A stretch of 47,964 nt of DNA from Bacillota bacterium (GTDB lineage: Bacteria; Bacillota; Negativicutes; CTSoil-072), in the NCBI GenBank assembly GCA_017889545.1, contig JAGFZV010000024.1, positions 1 through 47,964 on the forward strand, given 5' to 3'. The notes under the pieces are model-generated. The model was not told the DNA's origin and ran no database searches. It saw only the letters and a list, made by a program, of their open reading frames with translations. Of the stretch, positions 8,725 to 17,108 are shown one piece after another. Position 1 is the stretch's first letter, and each line of letters begins with the position of its first letter. The position numbers were made by a program, and so were the translations under genes.

Positions 8725-9854
8725 ATTTTGCCGGCCTCCCGGGTCGCGGTTACTGTCACTTTTGAACCATCACGGGTAATATTTTGTCCGGATACAACAA
8801 CCAACTCACCAGGATTTAAGCCGCTCAAGACTTCCGCCCAACCGTCGCCAACATAGCCCAGCTTCAATTTGCGCTGCTGAACCTGGTCACCGACAAGGAC
8901 AAATACCGTACGCTGATCCTCAAACAATACCAAGGAAGCTTCCGGCACTACCAACGCTTGTTGATGTTCTTTCCCATTGATAACGACTTTTGCGAACATT
9001 CCTGATCGCAAAATATTTTCCGCGTTATTCAGACTCACTTCCATGCTGAAAGTATGGGCAGGAACGATTGCTGCCGGAGAAACTTTCGTCACAACACCTG
9101 AAAATTCTTGCCCATTCAAAGCATCAATCACAACTTTTGCAGGCGCACCCAGAACAATCTGGCTAATTTGATTTTCACCAACTGTCGCTTTAGCAACAAG
9201 AATGGAAAGATCAGCAATATTAAAAATGGCGGTTCCCGCTTTTGCATAATCTCCGGTTTGAAGATAGCGTTTAGTCACTGTGCCGGCATGCGGCGTAACC
9301 ACATTTGCATTACCCAGCCGCGTTTCCAAATAACCAATATTACCTTCATTGGCTCTTAGTTGTCCCTCTAATGAAGCCACCTTTGTCCGCATCGCTTCAT
9401 ATTGTTGCGCCGAAATTGCACCTTGCGTGTATAAACTTTCATAACGAGCCAAGTCCGCTCTGGCTTGAGCCAAATCAGCCCTCGTAGCATAAGCTATCCC
9501 TTGAGCTTGAGATACTTGGGCGGCAAATTCATTGTTTTCAATGCTGGCTACAACTTGTCCTGCAGAAACAACCTGTCCTTCGTCCGTCATAAGATTGCCA
9601 ATGCGCCCGTCTACTTTCGGACTGATATCTGAATACCATATTGGTTCCAAAGAAGCAGACAACACAATTACCGGAGTGATATTCTTGTGAAAGGCAGGCA
9701 TCACTTCTACTGTAACCACTCTGCCTTTCGTAATCCCTGCCGCTTTTTGCTTTGCAGCATTTAGATTACTATAGATCCTAAAGCCGATAAAAGCACTTAA
9801 TAGCAATACAGCAATCACTGCAAGCCAAATGATCTTCTTATTCTTCTTTTGCAC
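8721..9854 (-). CDS. RND efflux periplasmic adaptor (membrane fusion protein)
   Basis: AcrA/MexA-type adaptor that links the inner-membrane RND pump to an outer-membrane channel. After a short basic start it has one hydrophobic anchor (IIWLAVIAVLLLSAFIGFRIY). A lipoyl/barrel-sandwich half (DEGQVVSAGQVVASIENNEF), a coiled-coil hairpin (about residues 100-180), the second lipoyl half (NVVTPHAGTVTKRYLQTGDY) and a beta-barrel follow. ATG codons at 9890 and 9872 are possible, but AAGGGAG lies seven bases before a GTG at 9854, so I place the start there (377 aa). No lipobox cysteine is seen, so the anchor is a transmembrane helix. It is the first gene of the pump operon. Confidence 0.93.
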   Translation of the reverse strand: MQKKNKKIIWLAVIAVLLLSAFIGFRIYSNLNAAKQKAAGITKGRVVTVEVMPAFHKNITPVIVLSASLEPIWYSDISPKVDGRIGNLMTDEGQVVSAGQVVASIENNEFAAQVSQAQGIAYATRADLAQARADLARYESLYTQGAISAQQYEAMRTKVASLEGQLRANEGNIGYLETRLGNANVVTPHAGTVTKRYLQTGDYAKAGTAIFNIADLSILVAKATVGENQISQIVLGAPAKVVIDALNGQEFSGVVTKVSPAAIVPAHTFSMEVSLNNAENILRSGMFAKVVINGKEHQQALVVPEASLVLFEDQRTVFVLVGDQVQQRKLKLGYVGDGWAEVLSGLNPGELVVVSGQNITRDGSKVTVTATREAGKI

Positions 9855-9915
9855 AATGTAACTCCCTTTCATGGCGCATCTTGTAGTCATACAAAAGTTA
9901 GAATGTTATTTTATA

Positions 9916-9929
9916 TGACTATATAGTCA
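9916..9929. promoter_or_regulatory. Perfect palindromic operator in RND promoter
   Basis: TGACTATATAGTCA is a perfect 14-bp palindrome 60 bases before the adaptor start. On the minus strand it overlaps a TTGACT -35 box, with a weak TAACAT -10 sixteen bases further. Palindromes of this type at efflux promoters are typical targets of TetR- or MarR-family repressors (established pattern). The regulator itself is not in the window. Confidence 0.65.
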
Positions 9930-9997
9930 AAATGTTTTATTCGCTCTTATCCTCTATTTCCCTGTTAAGTTTTACACCGTTTAAAAATTATTTAATC

Positions 9998-10027
9998 CTA
10001 AAAAGAGCAGCCCAATTGGACTGCTCT
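9998..10027 (-). terminator. Terminator of the aroCKB end of the operon
   Basis: AGAGCAGTCC-AATT-GGGCTGCTCT followed by TTTTTAGG on the minus strand, about 45 bases after the aroB stop. This is a strong stem with one G-T pair and a T run, and it ends the shikimate/pilus cluster. Confidence 0.85.
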
Positions 10028-10072
10028 GCATTGTAGCCCCGAACCCAGGACGTGCCAATATCAAAATTCCAT

Positions 10073-11170
10073 TTATGCATCTGCCGGCAGCATAATTTCT
10101 GCCATGATATCTTGCAGCATCGCTTCAGAAACTGCATTGCAAATCGTCGTCTGCCCAATATCAAGCAATAGTATCCACTGGGTTTCACCGCCAATGTTTT
10201 TCTTATCCCGCTCCATGTAACCGCGATAATCAATAACTGTTCCACCAACGACATTCGTTGGAAGATGGAAACGGATAAGGCAGTCACGCAAGGCAGCAAC
10301 CACATCCGGACTGCAAAAACCCATACGATGGCTAAGCAGCGCAGCTCCAACCATGCCGATAGCAACCGCTTCACCGTGATTGTAGCGTTCAAAACCAAAA
10401 CCGGCTTCCAATGCATGCGCAATCGTATGCCCAAAATTTAAAATCATACGCAGCGAAGTGTCTTTTTCATCCTTTTCTACAATATCAGCCTTAATTTGGC
10501 ACGAACGCTGAATGATTTCGCCTAAAACAAGCGGATTTCTGGCTAAAATTGCTTCCTGTTCCGTTAACAAACGAGTAAAAAACTCCTTGTCGGCAATTGC
10601 ACCATATTTTATTACTTCCGCCAAGCCCGCATAATATTCCCGCTCAGGAAGCGTTCGGAGAAGCGCTGGATCGATAACAACTGTCTGCGGTTGATAAAAA
10701 GCGCCAATCAAATTTTTACCCAGAGGATGATCGACTGCAACTTTTCCTCCTACGCTGGAATCCACTTGCGCTAATAAGCTTGTCGGAACTTGAATAAATG
10801 GAACGCCGCGCAAATATGTCGCCGCGACAAAACCAGTCAAGTCACCAACCACACCGCCGCCCAAGGCTAAAAACGAAGATTTTCTGTCCATTCCCCATTC
10901 GATTGCTTTTGTATAAACCGACATTGCCACTTCGATAGTTTTAGATGCTTCCCCCGGCCGTATCTGAAAAATTTCCGCATGATAACCGGCTTTTTCTAAA
11001 CTGGCAAGAACTTGTTGACCATAAAGCGCGGCAACATGATCATCAGATACAATCAATATCTTTGTTTCAGGGTCAATATTTCTCAATAAATCACCGATAT
11101 TGGCAAGACAGCCCGGTGAAATCGTGATCGGGTAACTCCGATCTCCTAAATTAACGTTAACCACGGCCAC
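10073..11170 (-). CDS. aroB: 3-dehydroquinate synthase
   Basis: Second step of the shikimate pathway: NAD-dependent cyclisation of DAHP to 3-dehydroquinate in the cytosol. The 365-aa protein shows the family's glycine-rich GGGVVGDLTGFVAATYLRG near residue 104. It also shows PTSLLAQVDSSVGGKVAVDHPLGKN just after, and the metal-binding histidines in LNFGHTIAHALE and NHGEAVAIGM. It starts 14 bases inside the end of aroK, so translation is coupled. It is the last gene of the cluster that began with aroE. Confidence 0.97.
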   Translation of the reverse strand: MAVVNVNLGDRSYPITISPGCLANIGDLLRNIDPETKILIVSDDHVAALYGQQVLASLEKAGYHAEIFQIRPGEASKTIEVAMSVYTKAIEWGMDRKSSFLALGGGVVGDLTGFVAATYLRGVPFIQVPTSLLAQVDSSVGGKVAVDHPLGKNLIGAFYQPQTVVIDPALLRTLPEREYYAGLAEVIKYGAIADKEFFTRLLTEQEAILARNPLVLGEIIQRSCQIKADIVEKDEKDTSLRMILNFGHTIAHALEAGFGFERYNHGEAVAIGMVGAALLSHRMGFCSPDVVAALRDCLIRFHLPTNVVGGTVIDYRGYMERDKKNIGGETQWILLLDIGQTTICNAVSEAMLQDIMAEIMLPADA

Positions 11171-11684
11171 GTAAATGCCCCCCCTGCCTCAGTAAAACAA
11201 TAATCTTTTGCGCAATTTGATGAAGTGAACCTGATGTTGTATCGATGATATAATCCGCTTCCTGATACAGGGGTTCTCTGTTTTCCAAAAGCGCTTTTAC
11301 CGTCTGTTCCCGATCAGGAGCATTTAATAGAGGCCGTGTTGTCCTTTTTGCCGTGCGTTCCAAGATCACTTCCGGCGATGCAGTCAGCGTCACTAAAACG
11401 CCATTGCAACGCAAGCGCGCAATGTTCTCTGCATTGAGAACCACGCCGCCGCCGGTAGCAATCACCGCATTTTCATAAGAAGCTGCCTTTGCAATCATTT
11501 CGCTTTCCTGTTCTCGAAAAAATTTTTCCCCATGCTTTTGAAAAATCTCGCTAATCGCAGCCCCGCATGCAATTTCAATCATTTTATCCACATCAACGAA
11601 CGGACGTTTTAGCTGCCGCGCTAAAAGCCGCCCTACACTGGTCTTTCCTGTTCCCATAAAACCCAATAATACGATATTCTTCAT
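11157..11684 (-). CDS. aroK: Shikimate kinase
   Basis: ATP-dependent phosphorylation of shikimate to shikimate 3-phosphate. The 175-aa length is normal. The P-loop GFMGTGKTSVG starts at residue 8, the shikimate-binding DVDKMIE follows near residue 31, and GGGVV lies near residue 78. The lid segment TAKRTTRPLL sits near residue 114. It overlaps aroC by 4 bases and aroB by 14 bases. Confidence 0.96.
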   Translation of the reverse strand: MKNIVLLGFMGTGKTSVGRLLARQLKRPFVDVDKMIEIACGAAISEIFQKHGEKFFREQESEMIAKAASYENAVIATGGGVVLNAENIARLRCNGVLVTLTASPEVILERTAKRTTRPLLNAPDREQTVKALLENREPLYQEADYIIDTTSGSLHQIAQKIIVLLRQGGHLRGRG

Positions 11685-12784
11685 ACCCGTTCCGGCTCAA
11701 TCCGCTGATAATAATGTGCCTTAGCAGCAAGTAAATCACACATATGATCACCGCCGAATTTTTCCAACATGGCTTCTGCTAAAACAATAGCCATAACCGC
11801 TTCGCCAACAACGGCGGCGGCCTGTACCGCACAAACATCGCTTCGTTCTGTATTTGCGCTGATCGCTTCGTGACTGACAATATCCACTGACGCCAGTGGA
11901 GACATCAATGTGGGGATTGGCTTCATCACTGCACGGACCTCAAGATCCGCTCCGTTCGTTATCCCGCCTTCGAGTCCACCGGCATGATTACTGGTACGAT
12001 AGTATCCTTTTGCAGAAGAATAAAAAATTTCATCGTGTGCCATGCTGCCCGGCATGCCGGAATATCTGAAACCAGCGCCAAATTCCACTCCTTTAATCGC
12101 AGGAATTGACATGATTGCACCTGCCAGGCGGCCATCCAATCGCCGATCCCAATGAACATGGCTTCCCAGTCCGGGAGGCGCCCCTATTGCTGTTACTACA
12201 AAAACTCCGCCCAACGTATCTCCCCGCCGTTGGGCCGCTTCAACTACAGTCTGAATATTTAAATCGTCTTCCGGCTCTGGGGTAGTAACGGTCACGCCGC
12301 CGATTTCAGTTACTGCCGACACAATCTGAATCCCGCAATGAGACAAAAGTTGGACTAATAAGGCTCCGACAGCAGTCCGGGCAGCCGTTTCGCGCGCGCT
12401 GGCCCGTTCCAAAATATCGCGAATATCCTTGCTTCCGTATTTTAATACCCCTGCCAGATCGGCATGTCCCGGACGAGGCGCAGTGACTGCTTCACAATCA
12501 AACTTACCTGTAACCGCCATGCGCTCCTGCCAATTTTCCCAATCCCGGTTATGGATCGATAAAGTCACAGGACTTCCTAATGTATATCCAAAGCGAACCC
12601 CTGATAAAATTTCTACCGTATCCGCCTCAATTTGCATCCGTTTCCCCCGTCCGATACCTTGCCGTCGGCGATATAAAAAAGCATTGATCGCATCAATTTC
12701 GACAGGCAACCCGGCTGGCAAACCCTCAATCACGGCTGTTAAGCATGGTCCATGTGATTCTCCGGCTGTTAAAAAACGCAACAT
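11681..12784 (-). CDS. aroC: Chorismate synthase
   Basis: Last step of the shikimate pathway: FMNH2-dependent elimination of phosphate from EPSP to give chorismate. The N-terminus LTAGESHGPCLTAVIEGLPAG is diagnostic. GIGRGKRMQIEADTVEILSGVRFG near residue 43 and ERASARETAARTAVGALL near residue 127 are family signatures. It is 367 aa, with a GAGGTGATGAATT ribosome site. It follows pilO by 21 bases, so the pilus genes and aroCKB are one transcription unit. aroA (EPSP synthase) and aroD/aroQ are not in the window. Confidence 0.97.
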   Translation of the reverse strand: MLRFLTAGESHGPCLTAVIEGLPAGLPVEIDAINAFLYRRRQGIGRGKRMQIEADTVEILSGVRFGYTLGSPVTLSIHNRDWENWQERMAVTGKFDCEAVTAPRPGHADLAGVLKYGSKDIRDILERASARETAARTAVGALLVQLLSHCGIQIVSAVTEIGGVTVTTPEPEDDLNIQTVVEAAQRRGDTLGGVFVVTAIGAPPGLGSHVHWDRRLDGRLAGAIMSIPAIKGVEFGAGFRYSGMPGSMAHDEIFYSSAKGYYRTSNHAGGLEGGITNGADLEVRAVMKPIPTLMSPLASVDIVSHEAISANTERSDVCAVQAAAVVGEAVMAIVLAEAMLEKFGGDHMCDLLAAKAHYYQRIEPERV

Positions 12785-12805
12785 AATTCATCACCTCATA
12801 CCCGT

Positions 12806-13351
12806 TTACTTAATTCTGCAGCTATAAATTGCCACTACAAAATTACTTTCTAAGTCCCCTGTTTGAGACTGTAAGGATAATCGTACCACACTATTAAAGC
12901 GCGGGCAATCTTCCAATTTTTTTAAAAAAGCGATTGTCTGAAAAAAATTGCCTCTTGTCATAATTTCAATAGGTAATTCCCAATATTCTCCCTTATTTAT
13001 ACCAATACCGGGTTGGATCTGCAATAGCTTCACTCCGCTTGTATTCGCGGCCAAATCAACCTGCAGCAAAAATTCCCGGATGTCCGGATGATCCGGCAGC
13101 GTACGACTGGTTTGGATAAATTTGCTTTCCAAACTCGCAAGATGGCGGTCAGTATCCGGATAGAAAAACGCAAATTTTTCAATAACTTGAACTTTTTGCT
13201 GTTCGGAATGGACCCGGTTGGATAATTCCGCAATCTGCATTTGCTGCGGTCGGAGCAATCCAATGTAAAACACGACTACACACGACAATAGAAAAACAAT
13301 AAATGAACCTATTTTAGCCTGAACAGGCAGATTCGTCCAGGAACATTGCAA
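12806..13351 (-). CDS. pilO: Type IV pilus assembly protein PilO-like
   Basis: A 181-aa bitopic inner-membrane protein. One transmembrane helix lies at about residues 16-33 (IVFLLSCVVVFYIGLL), then a coiled-coil stretch (about 34-75) and a small periplasmic ferredoxin-like domain. This is the architecture of PilO, which pairs with PilN to connect the cytoplasmic PilM ring to the outer parts of the pilus machine. Sequence identity cannot be read by eye, so the call rests on topology and on its place directly after pilM and pilN. No pilP or pilQ secretin gene follows; aroC does. Confidence 0.8.
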   Translation of the reverse strand: MQCSWTNLPVQAKIGSFIVFLLSCVVVFYIGLLRPQQMQIAELSNRVHSEQQKVQVIEKFAFFYPDTDRHLASLESKFIQTSRTLPDHPDIREFLLQVDLAANTSGVKLLQIQPGIGINKGEYWELPIEIMTRGNFFQTIAFLKKLEDCPRFNSVVRLSLQSQTGDLESNFVVAIYSCRIK

Positions 13352-13354
13352 TCT

Positions 13355-13885
13355 TTACATCCCCTCGCCTACGACTGTTATCTCAAATTTCATGATTGAA
13401 AGCACCGCGTCCCGTTCTGCTTTCACTAAGATCGGGCTTCCATACAAAGGATCTTTTTCAATTTGATCCAAAAACGATGCCAGTTCAGCATAAGCAGAAG
13501 CCTGTCCTTTGATGTGAAAACGTTTTTGCTCATCAACCGCGATTTCATACAGCCAAATTTGCGGCGGAATAATCTCAGCCAAATGGGTAAGAGCTGCATA
13601 TTGTGACTGCCGCTTGACCGTTAATTCCATCAACAGCCTTTCTTTTTGATTGATTTGCTGTTGCAGGGCATTCGCATCTAGCATCTTGCTTTGAATAGGC
13701 CGCAGCAATTCATAGCGGCTCATTGTCTTTTGGACTTCCTGGTTCAATCCCCATAACCGGTAGGTTCCATATCCATACCATGCAGAACAAAGAAAAAAGG
13801 CCACAAGTCCGGCCAGCGTAAAAAACCTGATGAATGAAAATTGAGGCATTCGCTGGGAAAGCGGTAATAAATTTATCCGGATCAT
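13355..13885 (-). CDS. pilN: Type IV pilus assembly protein PilN
   Basis: A 176-aa inner-membrane assembly protein. It begins MIRINLLP, the conserved cytoplasmic PilN motif that inserts into the groove of PilM. One transmembrane helix follows (about 21-40), then a coiled coil and a periplasmic domain similar in layout to PilO. It overlaps pilM by 4 bases and is followed by pilO 3 bases later. Confidence 0.9.
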   Translation of the reverse strand: MIRINLLPLSQRMPQFSFIRFFTLAGLVAFFLCSAWYGYGTYRLWGLNQEVQKTMSRYELLRPIQSKMLDANALQQQINQKERLLMELTVKRQSQYAALTHLAEIIPPQIWLYEIAVDEQKRFHIKGQASAYAELASFLDQIEKDPLYGSPILVKAERDAVLSIMKFEITVVGEGM

Positions 13886-14916
13886 AATTCACCGCCGCGC
13901 ATTGCAAGCCCAACCGCTACAGCCATCTGAGGCGCGATCGAACGGATATACTGAAGGTCGAAAGAATTATCCACTTCTATCGCTTTAAACGGATCATGCA
14001 ATAGGACCGGCATGTCCAATTCTTTTTCCAACTGCTCTTTTAAATTACTTAACCTGGATCCGCCGCCACTCAAAAACAACTTTTCCAAAGAAATTTGTTT
14101 TTTTTGAACTTGAAAATACTCGACAGTTCGATGGATCTCTGAAACCAAACCAATGACCAATTGGCTCACTTGGGGTTGAACATTCGTAAACGAGCCTTTT
14201 TTTATATTTTCTGCTTCTCTTGCCGTTACCTTTAAGGATCGCATAACATCTTCCGTAAAACGCCTACCGCTGACCGGAATGGTCCTGGCAAGAATAGGTC
14301 TTCCATTTTGAAAAACCGTTATATGCGATACTTCAGCGCCAATATCAACAAGCAGGGAATTTTCTCCGCTTTCCATGGTCCGGTATATCGCTAATGGCTC
14401 TATATCGATTGCCAAAGTTGTCAAACCGGCCTTGCGCAAAATATCTGATATCCCGTCAACCATTGTCTGAGGCGCAGCCACTAAAAACACTTCAAGTTCC
14501 GTCTTTTCCGGTCGTTCGCTGAGAACGGCAAAGTCATAGTAATAACTTTCCGGAGGATAAGGGACATATTTTTCAATATCCCACCGAACTGCTTCCTGCA
14601 ATTCCTCTTGCTTCATTACGGGAAACGATACTTGCCGTGTGAAAATCATTCTCCCGCTCACCGCTGTCACCGCGTGCTTGGCGGAAATACCGGCAGTTTC
14701 AAGCTCTCGGCGCAACAAATCCGCCAAGAAATCAATATCCATAAAATGGTCATTTTGAAAACTGTCAGACGGCAAATCACAAACATGAACCTGCGTGATT
14801 TTAGGATGTCCCTGAATACTGGAAATGCAAGCAATCTTAATGGCCCCCGTCCCAATATCGATTCCCAGGACCTTGCTCGGCTGGTTTTTTACGAAATGGA
14901 TCAATTTTTCCCACAT
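13882..14916 (-). CDS. pilM: Type IV pilus assembly ATPase-like PilM
   Basis: Actin-like cytoplasmic protein of 344 aa that binds the N-terminus of PilN. The phosphate-1 motif VLGIDIGTGAIKIA lies near residue 17. VRWDIEKYVPYPPESYYYDFAVL near residue 129 is typical of PilM. NSLLVDIGAEVSHITVFQNG near residue 206 and FLSGGGSRLSNL near residue 282 complete the actin-fold nucleotide site. It is preceded by comFB and followed by pilN and pilO with overlapping ends. Confidence 0.94.
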   Translation of the reverse strand: MWEKLIHFVKNQPSKVLGIDIGTGAIKIACISSIQGHPKITQVHVCDLPSDSFQNDHFMDIDFLADLLRRELETAGISAKHAVTAVSGRMIFTRQVSFPVMKQEELQEAVRWDIEKYVPYPPESYYYDFAVLSERPEKTELEVFLVAAPQTMVDGISDILRKAGLTTLAIDIEPLAIYRTMESGENSLLVDIGAEVSHITVFQNGRPILARTIPVSGRRFTEDVMRSLKVTAREAENIKKGSFTNVQPQVSQLVIGLVSEIHRTVEYFQVQKKQISLEKLFLSGGGSRLSNLKEQLEKELDMPVLLHDPFKAIEVDNSFDLQYIRSIAPQMAVAVGLAMRGGEL

Positions 14917-14924
14917 ATTTCTCC

Positions 14925-15197
14925 TTATTTTTTCTCATGCTGTTGTTTTCGGCTGACAATATCGATCGCATTGGTCAGCGCAGCCACAATATCAATACCA
15001 AATTGTTGTTCCAACGAATGAACTTTCGTGTACGTTTCTCCGGCAAAAGTTACCACATAGCGCGGAGGCAAAGCATTAAGGGCTAATGCCACAACATCGT
15101 TACGACATTTTTGACAGGTGCACATTTCCGGATAAGCGCGCAAAACGCTGTCCAACCGTTCCCAAACCAGACTCTCCATGCAATTTTTCAGTTCCAC
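14925..15197 (-). CDS. comFB: ComFB family protein (late competence development)
   Basis: A 90-aa protein with the ComFB signature. It has an acidic or neutral start, then CTCQKCRNDVVALALNALPPRYV, with Cys-X-Cys-X2-Cys at residues 26, 28 and 31 as a possible zinc site. In Bacillus the homologue lies between comFA and comFC. Recent work reports that ComFB-family proteins bind cyclic dinucleotides, from memory and not checkable here. Its position between the minor pilins and pilM suggests a role in regulating pilus or DNA-uptake function rather than a structural one (inference). Confidence 0.85.
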   Translation of the reverse strand: MELKNCMESLVWERLDSVLRAYPEMCTCQKCRNDVVALALNALPPRYVVTFAGETYTKVHSLEQQFGIDIVAALTNAIDIVSRKQQHEKK

Positions 15198-15209
15198 AAC
15201 AAGCCCTCC

Positions 15210-15638
15210 TTAATAATTATTCCAAGATACAACAGTAATAGCCGGTAAGGGTGATCCTACACTTAAGACAAGAACGATCTGTCTGCGAGCCTTATTAACA
15301 ATCCCAGTAGAAGTAACGGTTTTTTTATTGCCGCCGATATTGGTCACCGATACCTCATAGCGACCCGCAGTCGGTTTGGTACTCAAATTTTCAACTAATG
15401 GCGACGGAGACGGCATCCATGCCGGATCCTGACTCAACTTCAGCATCATTCGCTTTGCTCCGGCCTCCGCCAGGCATTGAGCCGCGACTCCATCCCGAAA
15501 ATTCGTTGAAGTTTTGATTTCAGTAGAACTCAGCATGATAAACGCTGCACCAAGTGAACTCAGCAAAGCCATGACAAATATGGCTAATAGTGCTGCGGAT
15601 CCATTTTGTTGGGCAGCCATCCTCCGGTCACAATACAA
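15210..15638 (-). CDS. PilX-like minor pilin component
   Basis: About 142 aa. A basic, polar start (QQNGSAALLAIFVMALLSSLGAAFIML) leads into a hydrophobic helix followed by STEIKTSTNFRDGVAAQCLAEAGAKRMML. This is the PilX N-terminal pattern: a pseudopilin-like helix without the classical GFTLIE cleavage motif. A GTG at 15656 is also possible, but AGGTGA lies seven bases before a TTG at 15638, which I prefer. It is the last of four minor-pilin genes after pilD; such proteins form the priming complex at the pilus tip. Confidence 0.75.
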   Translation of the reverse strand: MYCDRRMAAQQNGSAALLAIFVMALLSSLGAAFIMLSSTEIKTSTNFRDGVAAQCLAEAGAKRMMLKLSQDPAWMPSPSPLVENLSTKPTAGRYEVSVTNIGGNKKTVTSTGIVNKARRQIVLVLSVGSPLPAITVVSWNNY

Positions 15639-15674
15639 GATTCTTTCACCTGCCACTACTTTTTCAATTGGCTG

Positions 15675-16187
15675 CTAATGAACATTTAAGCAAGTCACTG
15701 CAGTTTGTAAAGTTTCACGCTGCCCGCTGTTGGCATCGGTAATTGTGATCACTGCAAAAACGGTACGCGGCCTTACGATTGTAAAAGACAAGGCAGTAAC
15801 CGTATTTTCTGTCAAGGGATTGTCCGTTAGAAACACTCTGCGATACAGTGTCTGCGGATTTGCCCCGCTTGATGTGCCGCGTGAGTAAGTGATGACTTCA
15901 TTGCGAAAATTTGTAAAGGTAATTGCGTTGACTGTCCCGCCACCGCTTGGAGATTGAATAGTCTTTGCATATCGCAGTTCGCGAACCATTGTATCGAGGG
16001 AGATCCGGGCGGTCTGCTGAAGAGCGGACTGGGTGCTGCCGTAATGCCACGCTTTCAGGGAAACAAACAAAAAAGAAACCAAAACCGCCATCAACAAAGA
16101 AGCTAATGCCATTCCAATAAGCAATTCAATCAATGTGAAGCCGGATTGCCGAAAACGAAAGAATTTTAATAATAATAGTTTCTGCAT
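15675..16187 (-). CDS. PilW/GspJ-like minor pseudopilin
   Basis: 170 aa with a prepilin peptidase site G|FTLIELLIGMALASLLMAVLVSFLF at residues 17-18 after a basic leader (KFFRFRQS). A long beta-rich globular part follows. The Glu5 of the mature protein (FTLIE) is present. Length and position among the four minor pilins suggest PilW or GspJ, but which exact role cannot be told from sequence alone. Substrate of the PilD encoded three genes upstream. Confidence 0.8.
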   Translation of the reverse strand: MQKLLLLKFFRFRQSGFTLIELLIGMALASLLMAVLVSFLFVSLKAWHYGSTQSALQQTARISLDTMVRELRYAKTIQSPSGGGTVNAITFTNFRNEVITYSRGTSSGANPQTLYRRVFLTDNPLTENTVTALSFTIVRPRTVFAVITITDANSGQRETLQTAVTCLNVH

Positions 16188-16198
16188 GATATCGACCT

Positions 16199-16609
16199 TT
16201 ATGGATATTGTGAAAACACCGTACGAATAAAGTAATTCAGCAACGAAACATGAAATGATCTGCCCGCTTCTTCCCAGGAAACCTGCACAGTGGCTTGGAA
16301 CAATCCATTGGCAGCATCCAAGTCGCTACGCACAACAATAACTGTTTGTCGATGAAAGAACCGGTTATTTAATGAGATTTCTTCATCTGCAAAAACAGCC
16401 GAATTGAAAGAGGCTGGATCCATTGCTGACAATAATTCCATTTTTTCTTGCGCCAAGTTTGTCGCGACCGTATAGTCCGCAGCAACAGCATTCGTCTGCA
16501 AGGATAGAATAAACAACCCGGCAATCGCTAAAACCGCCACAGAAACAATCACAGAAGCGGTCAACGCCTCTAACAAAAGAAAGCCTTGCTGCCTTTGGAT
16601 TATTCGCAA
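16199..16609 (-). CDS. PilV/GspI-like minor pseudopilin
   Basis: 136 aa. The cleavage-site region reads QQG|FLLLEALTASVIVSVAVLAIAGLF, with the conserved Glu5. The AMDPASF segment and size match PilV/GspI-like minor pilins, whose second motif is often near QEKMEL (present here as LAQEKMELL near residue 48). The start shown is TTG with no clear ribosome site, so translation may be coupled to the upstream gene 29 bases away. Confidence 0.75.
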   Translation of the reverse strand: MRIIQRQQGFLLLEALTASVIVSVAVLAIAGLFILSLQTNAVAADYTVATNLAQEKMELLSAMDPASFNSAVFADEEISLNNRFFHRQTVIVVRSDLDAANGLFQATVQVSWEEAGRSFHVSLLNYFIRTVFSQYP

Positions 16610-16637
16610 TAAAAAACTTTTTTGTTCTTTTCTAATC

Positions 16638-17099
16638 TTACATCACCGCATCCGTAACACTGATCCTTACCCGCCCAATTGCCGGAGCTAAAATCACATA
16701 TTTGCAATTATTTAAAACCAGGCTTTGCAGCTTAATCGACTGTGCTCCTGTGCTGGGAAACCCCGTATTAGGATTAAACATAATTTGTGACGGCGCATTG
16801 CCCAAACGCACACTGCCGGGCAATTGAACCGCCTTAATCGTTTGCCCGTTTGCCGTAATATAGTAATTCTCATGATCTGCATTGTTGAACATTAAAACAT
16901 AGACTGTCGCACCGGCGCCAACACCGCCATTAATGCTAATTTGTTGAATCCAGCGGATATCGGCTGCCAAATTACGAGCCGCCCCGTCAATATCCTGGCG
17001 TGCCAGCGTTTTTGTAATCATAGGAACTGTCACAGCGGACAATATAAAAATAACCGTCATAACCGCCAGCATCTCAATCATTATGAATCCACGCTGCAC
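16638..17099 (-). CDS. GspH/FimT-like minor pseudopilin
   Basis: 153 aa with a very short leader (MQRG) then FIMIEMLAVMTVIFILSAVTVPMI, a pseudopilin helix with Glu5. The downstream ARNLAADIRWIQQISINGG resembles the first strand-helix region of GspH/FimT proteins (AxxLaxdLraaRseAi). The GTG start has GAGGTGATGAG before it. First of the four minor-pilin genes, directly after pilD. Confidence 0.78.
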   Translation of the reverse strand: MQRGFIMIEMLAVMTVIFILSAVTVPMITKTLARQDIDGAARNLAADIRWIQQISINGGVGAGATVYVLMFNNADHENYYITANGQTIKAVQLPGSVRLGNAPSQIMFNPNTGFPSTGAQSIKLQSLVLNNCKYVILAPAIGRVRISVTDAVM

Positions 17100-17108
17100 C
17101 TCATCACC

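Noticed and set aside
9988-10434. 148-codon frame overlapping the end of aroB in another frame
   Set aside because: It runs through aroB coding sequence out of frame and through the terminator stem; no start signal.
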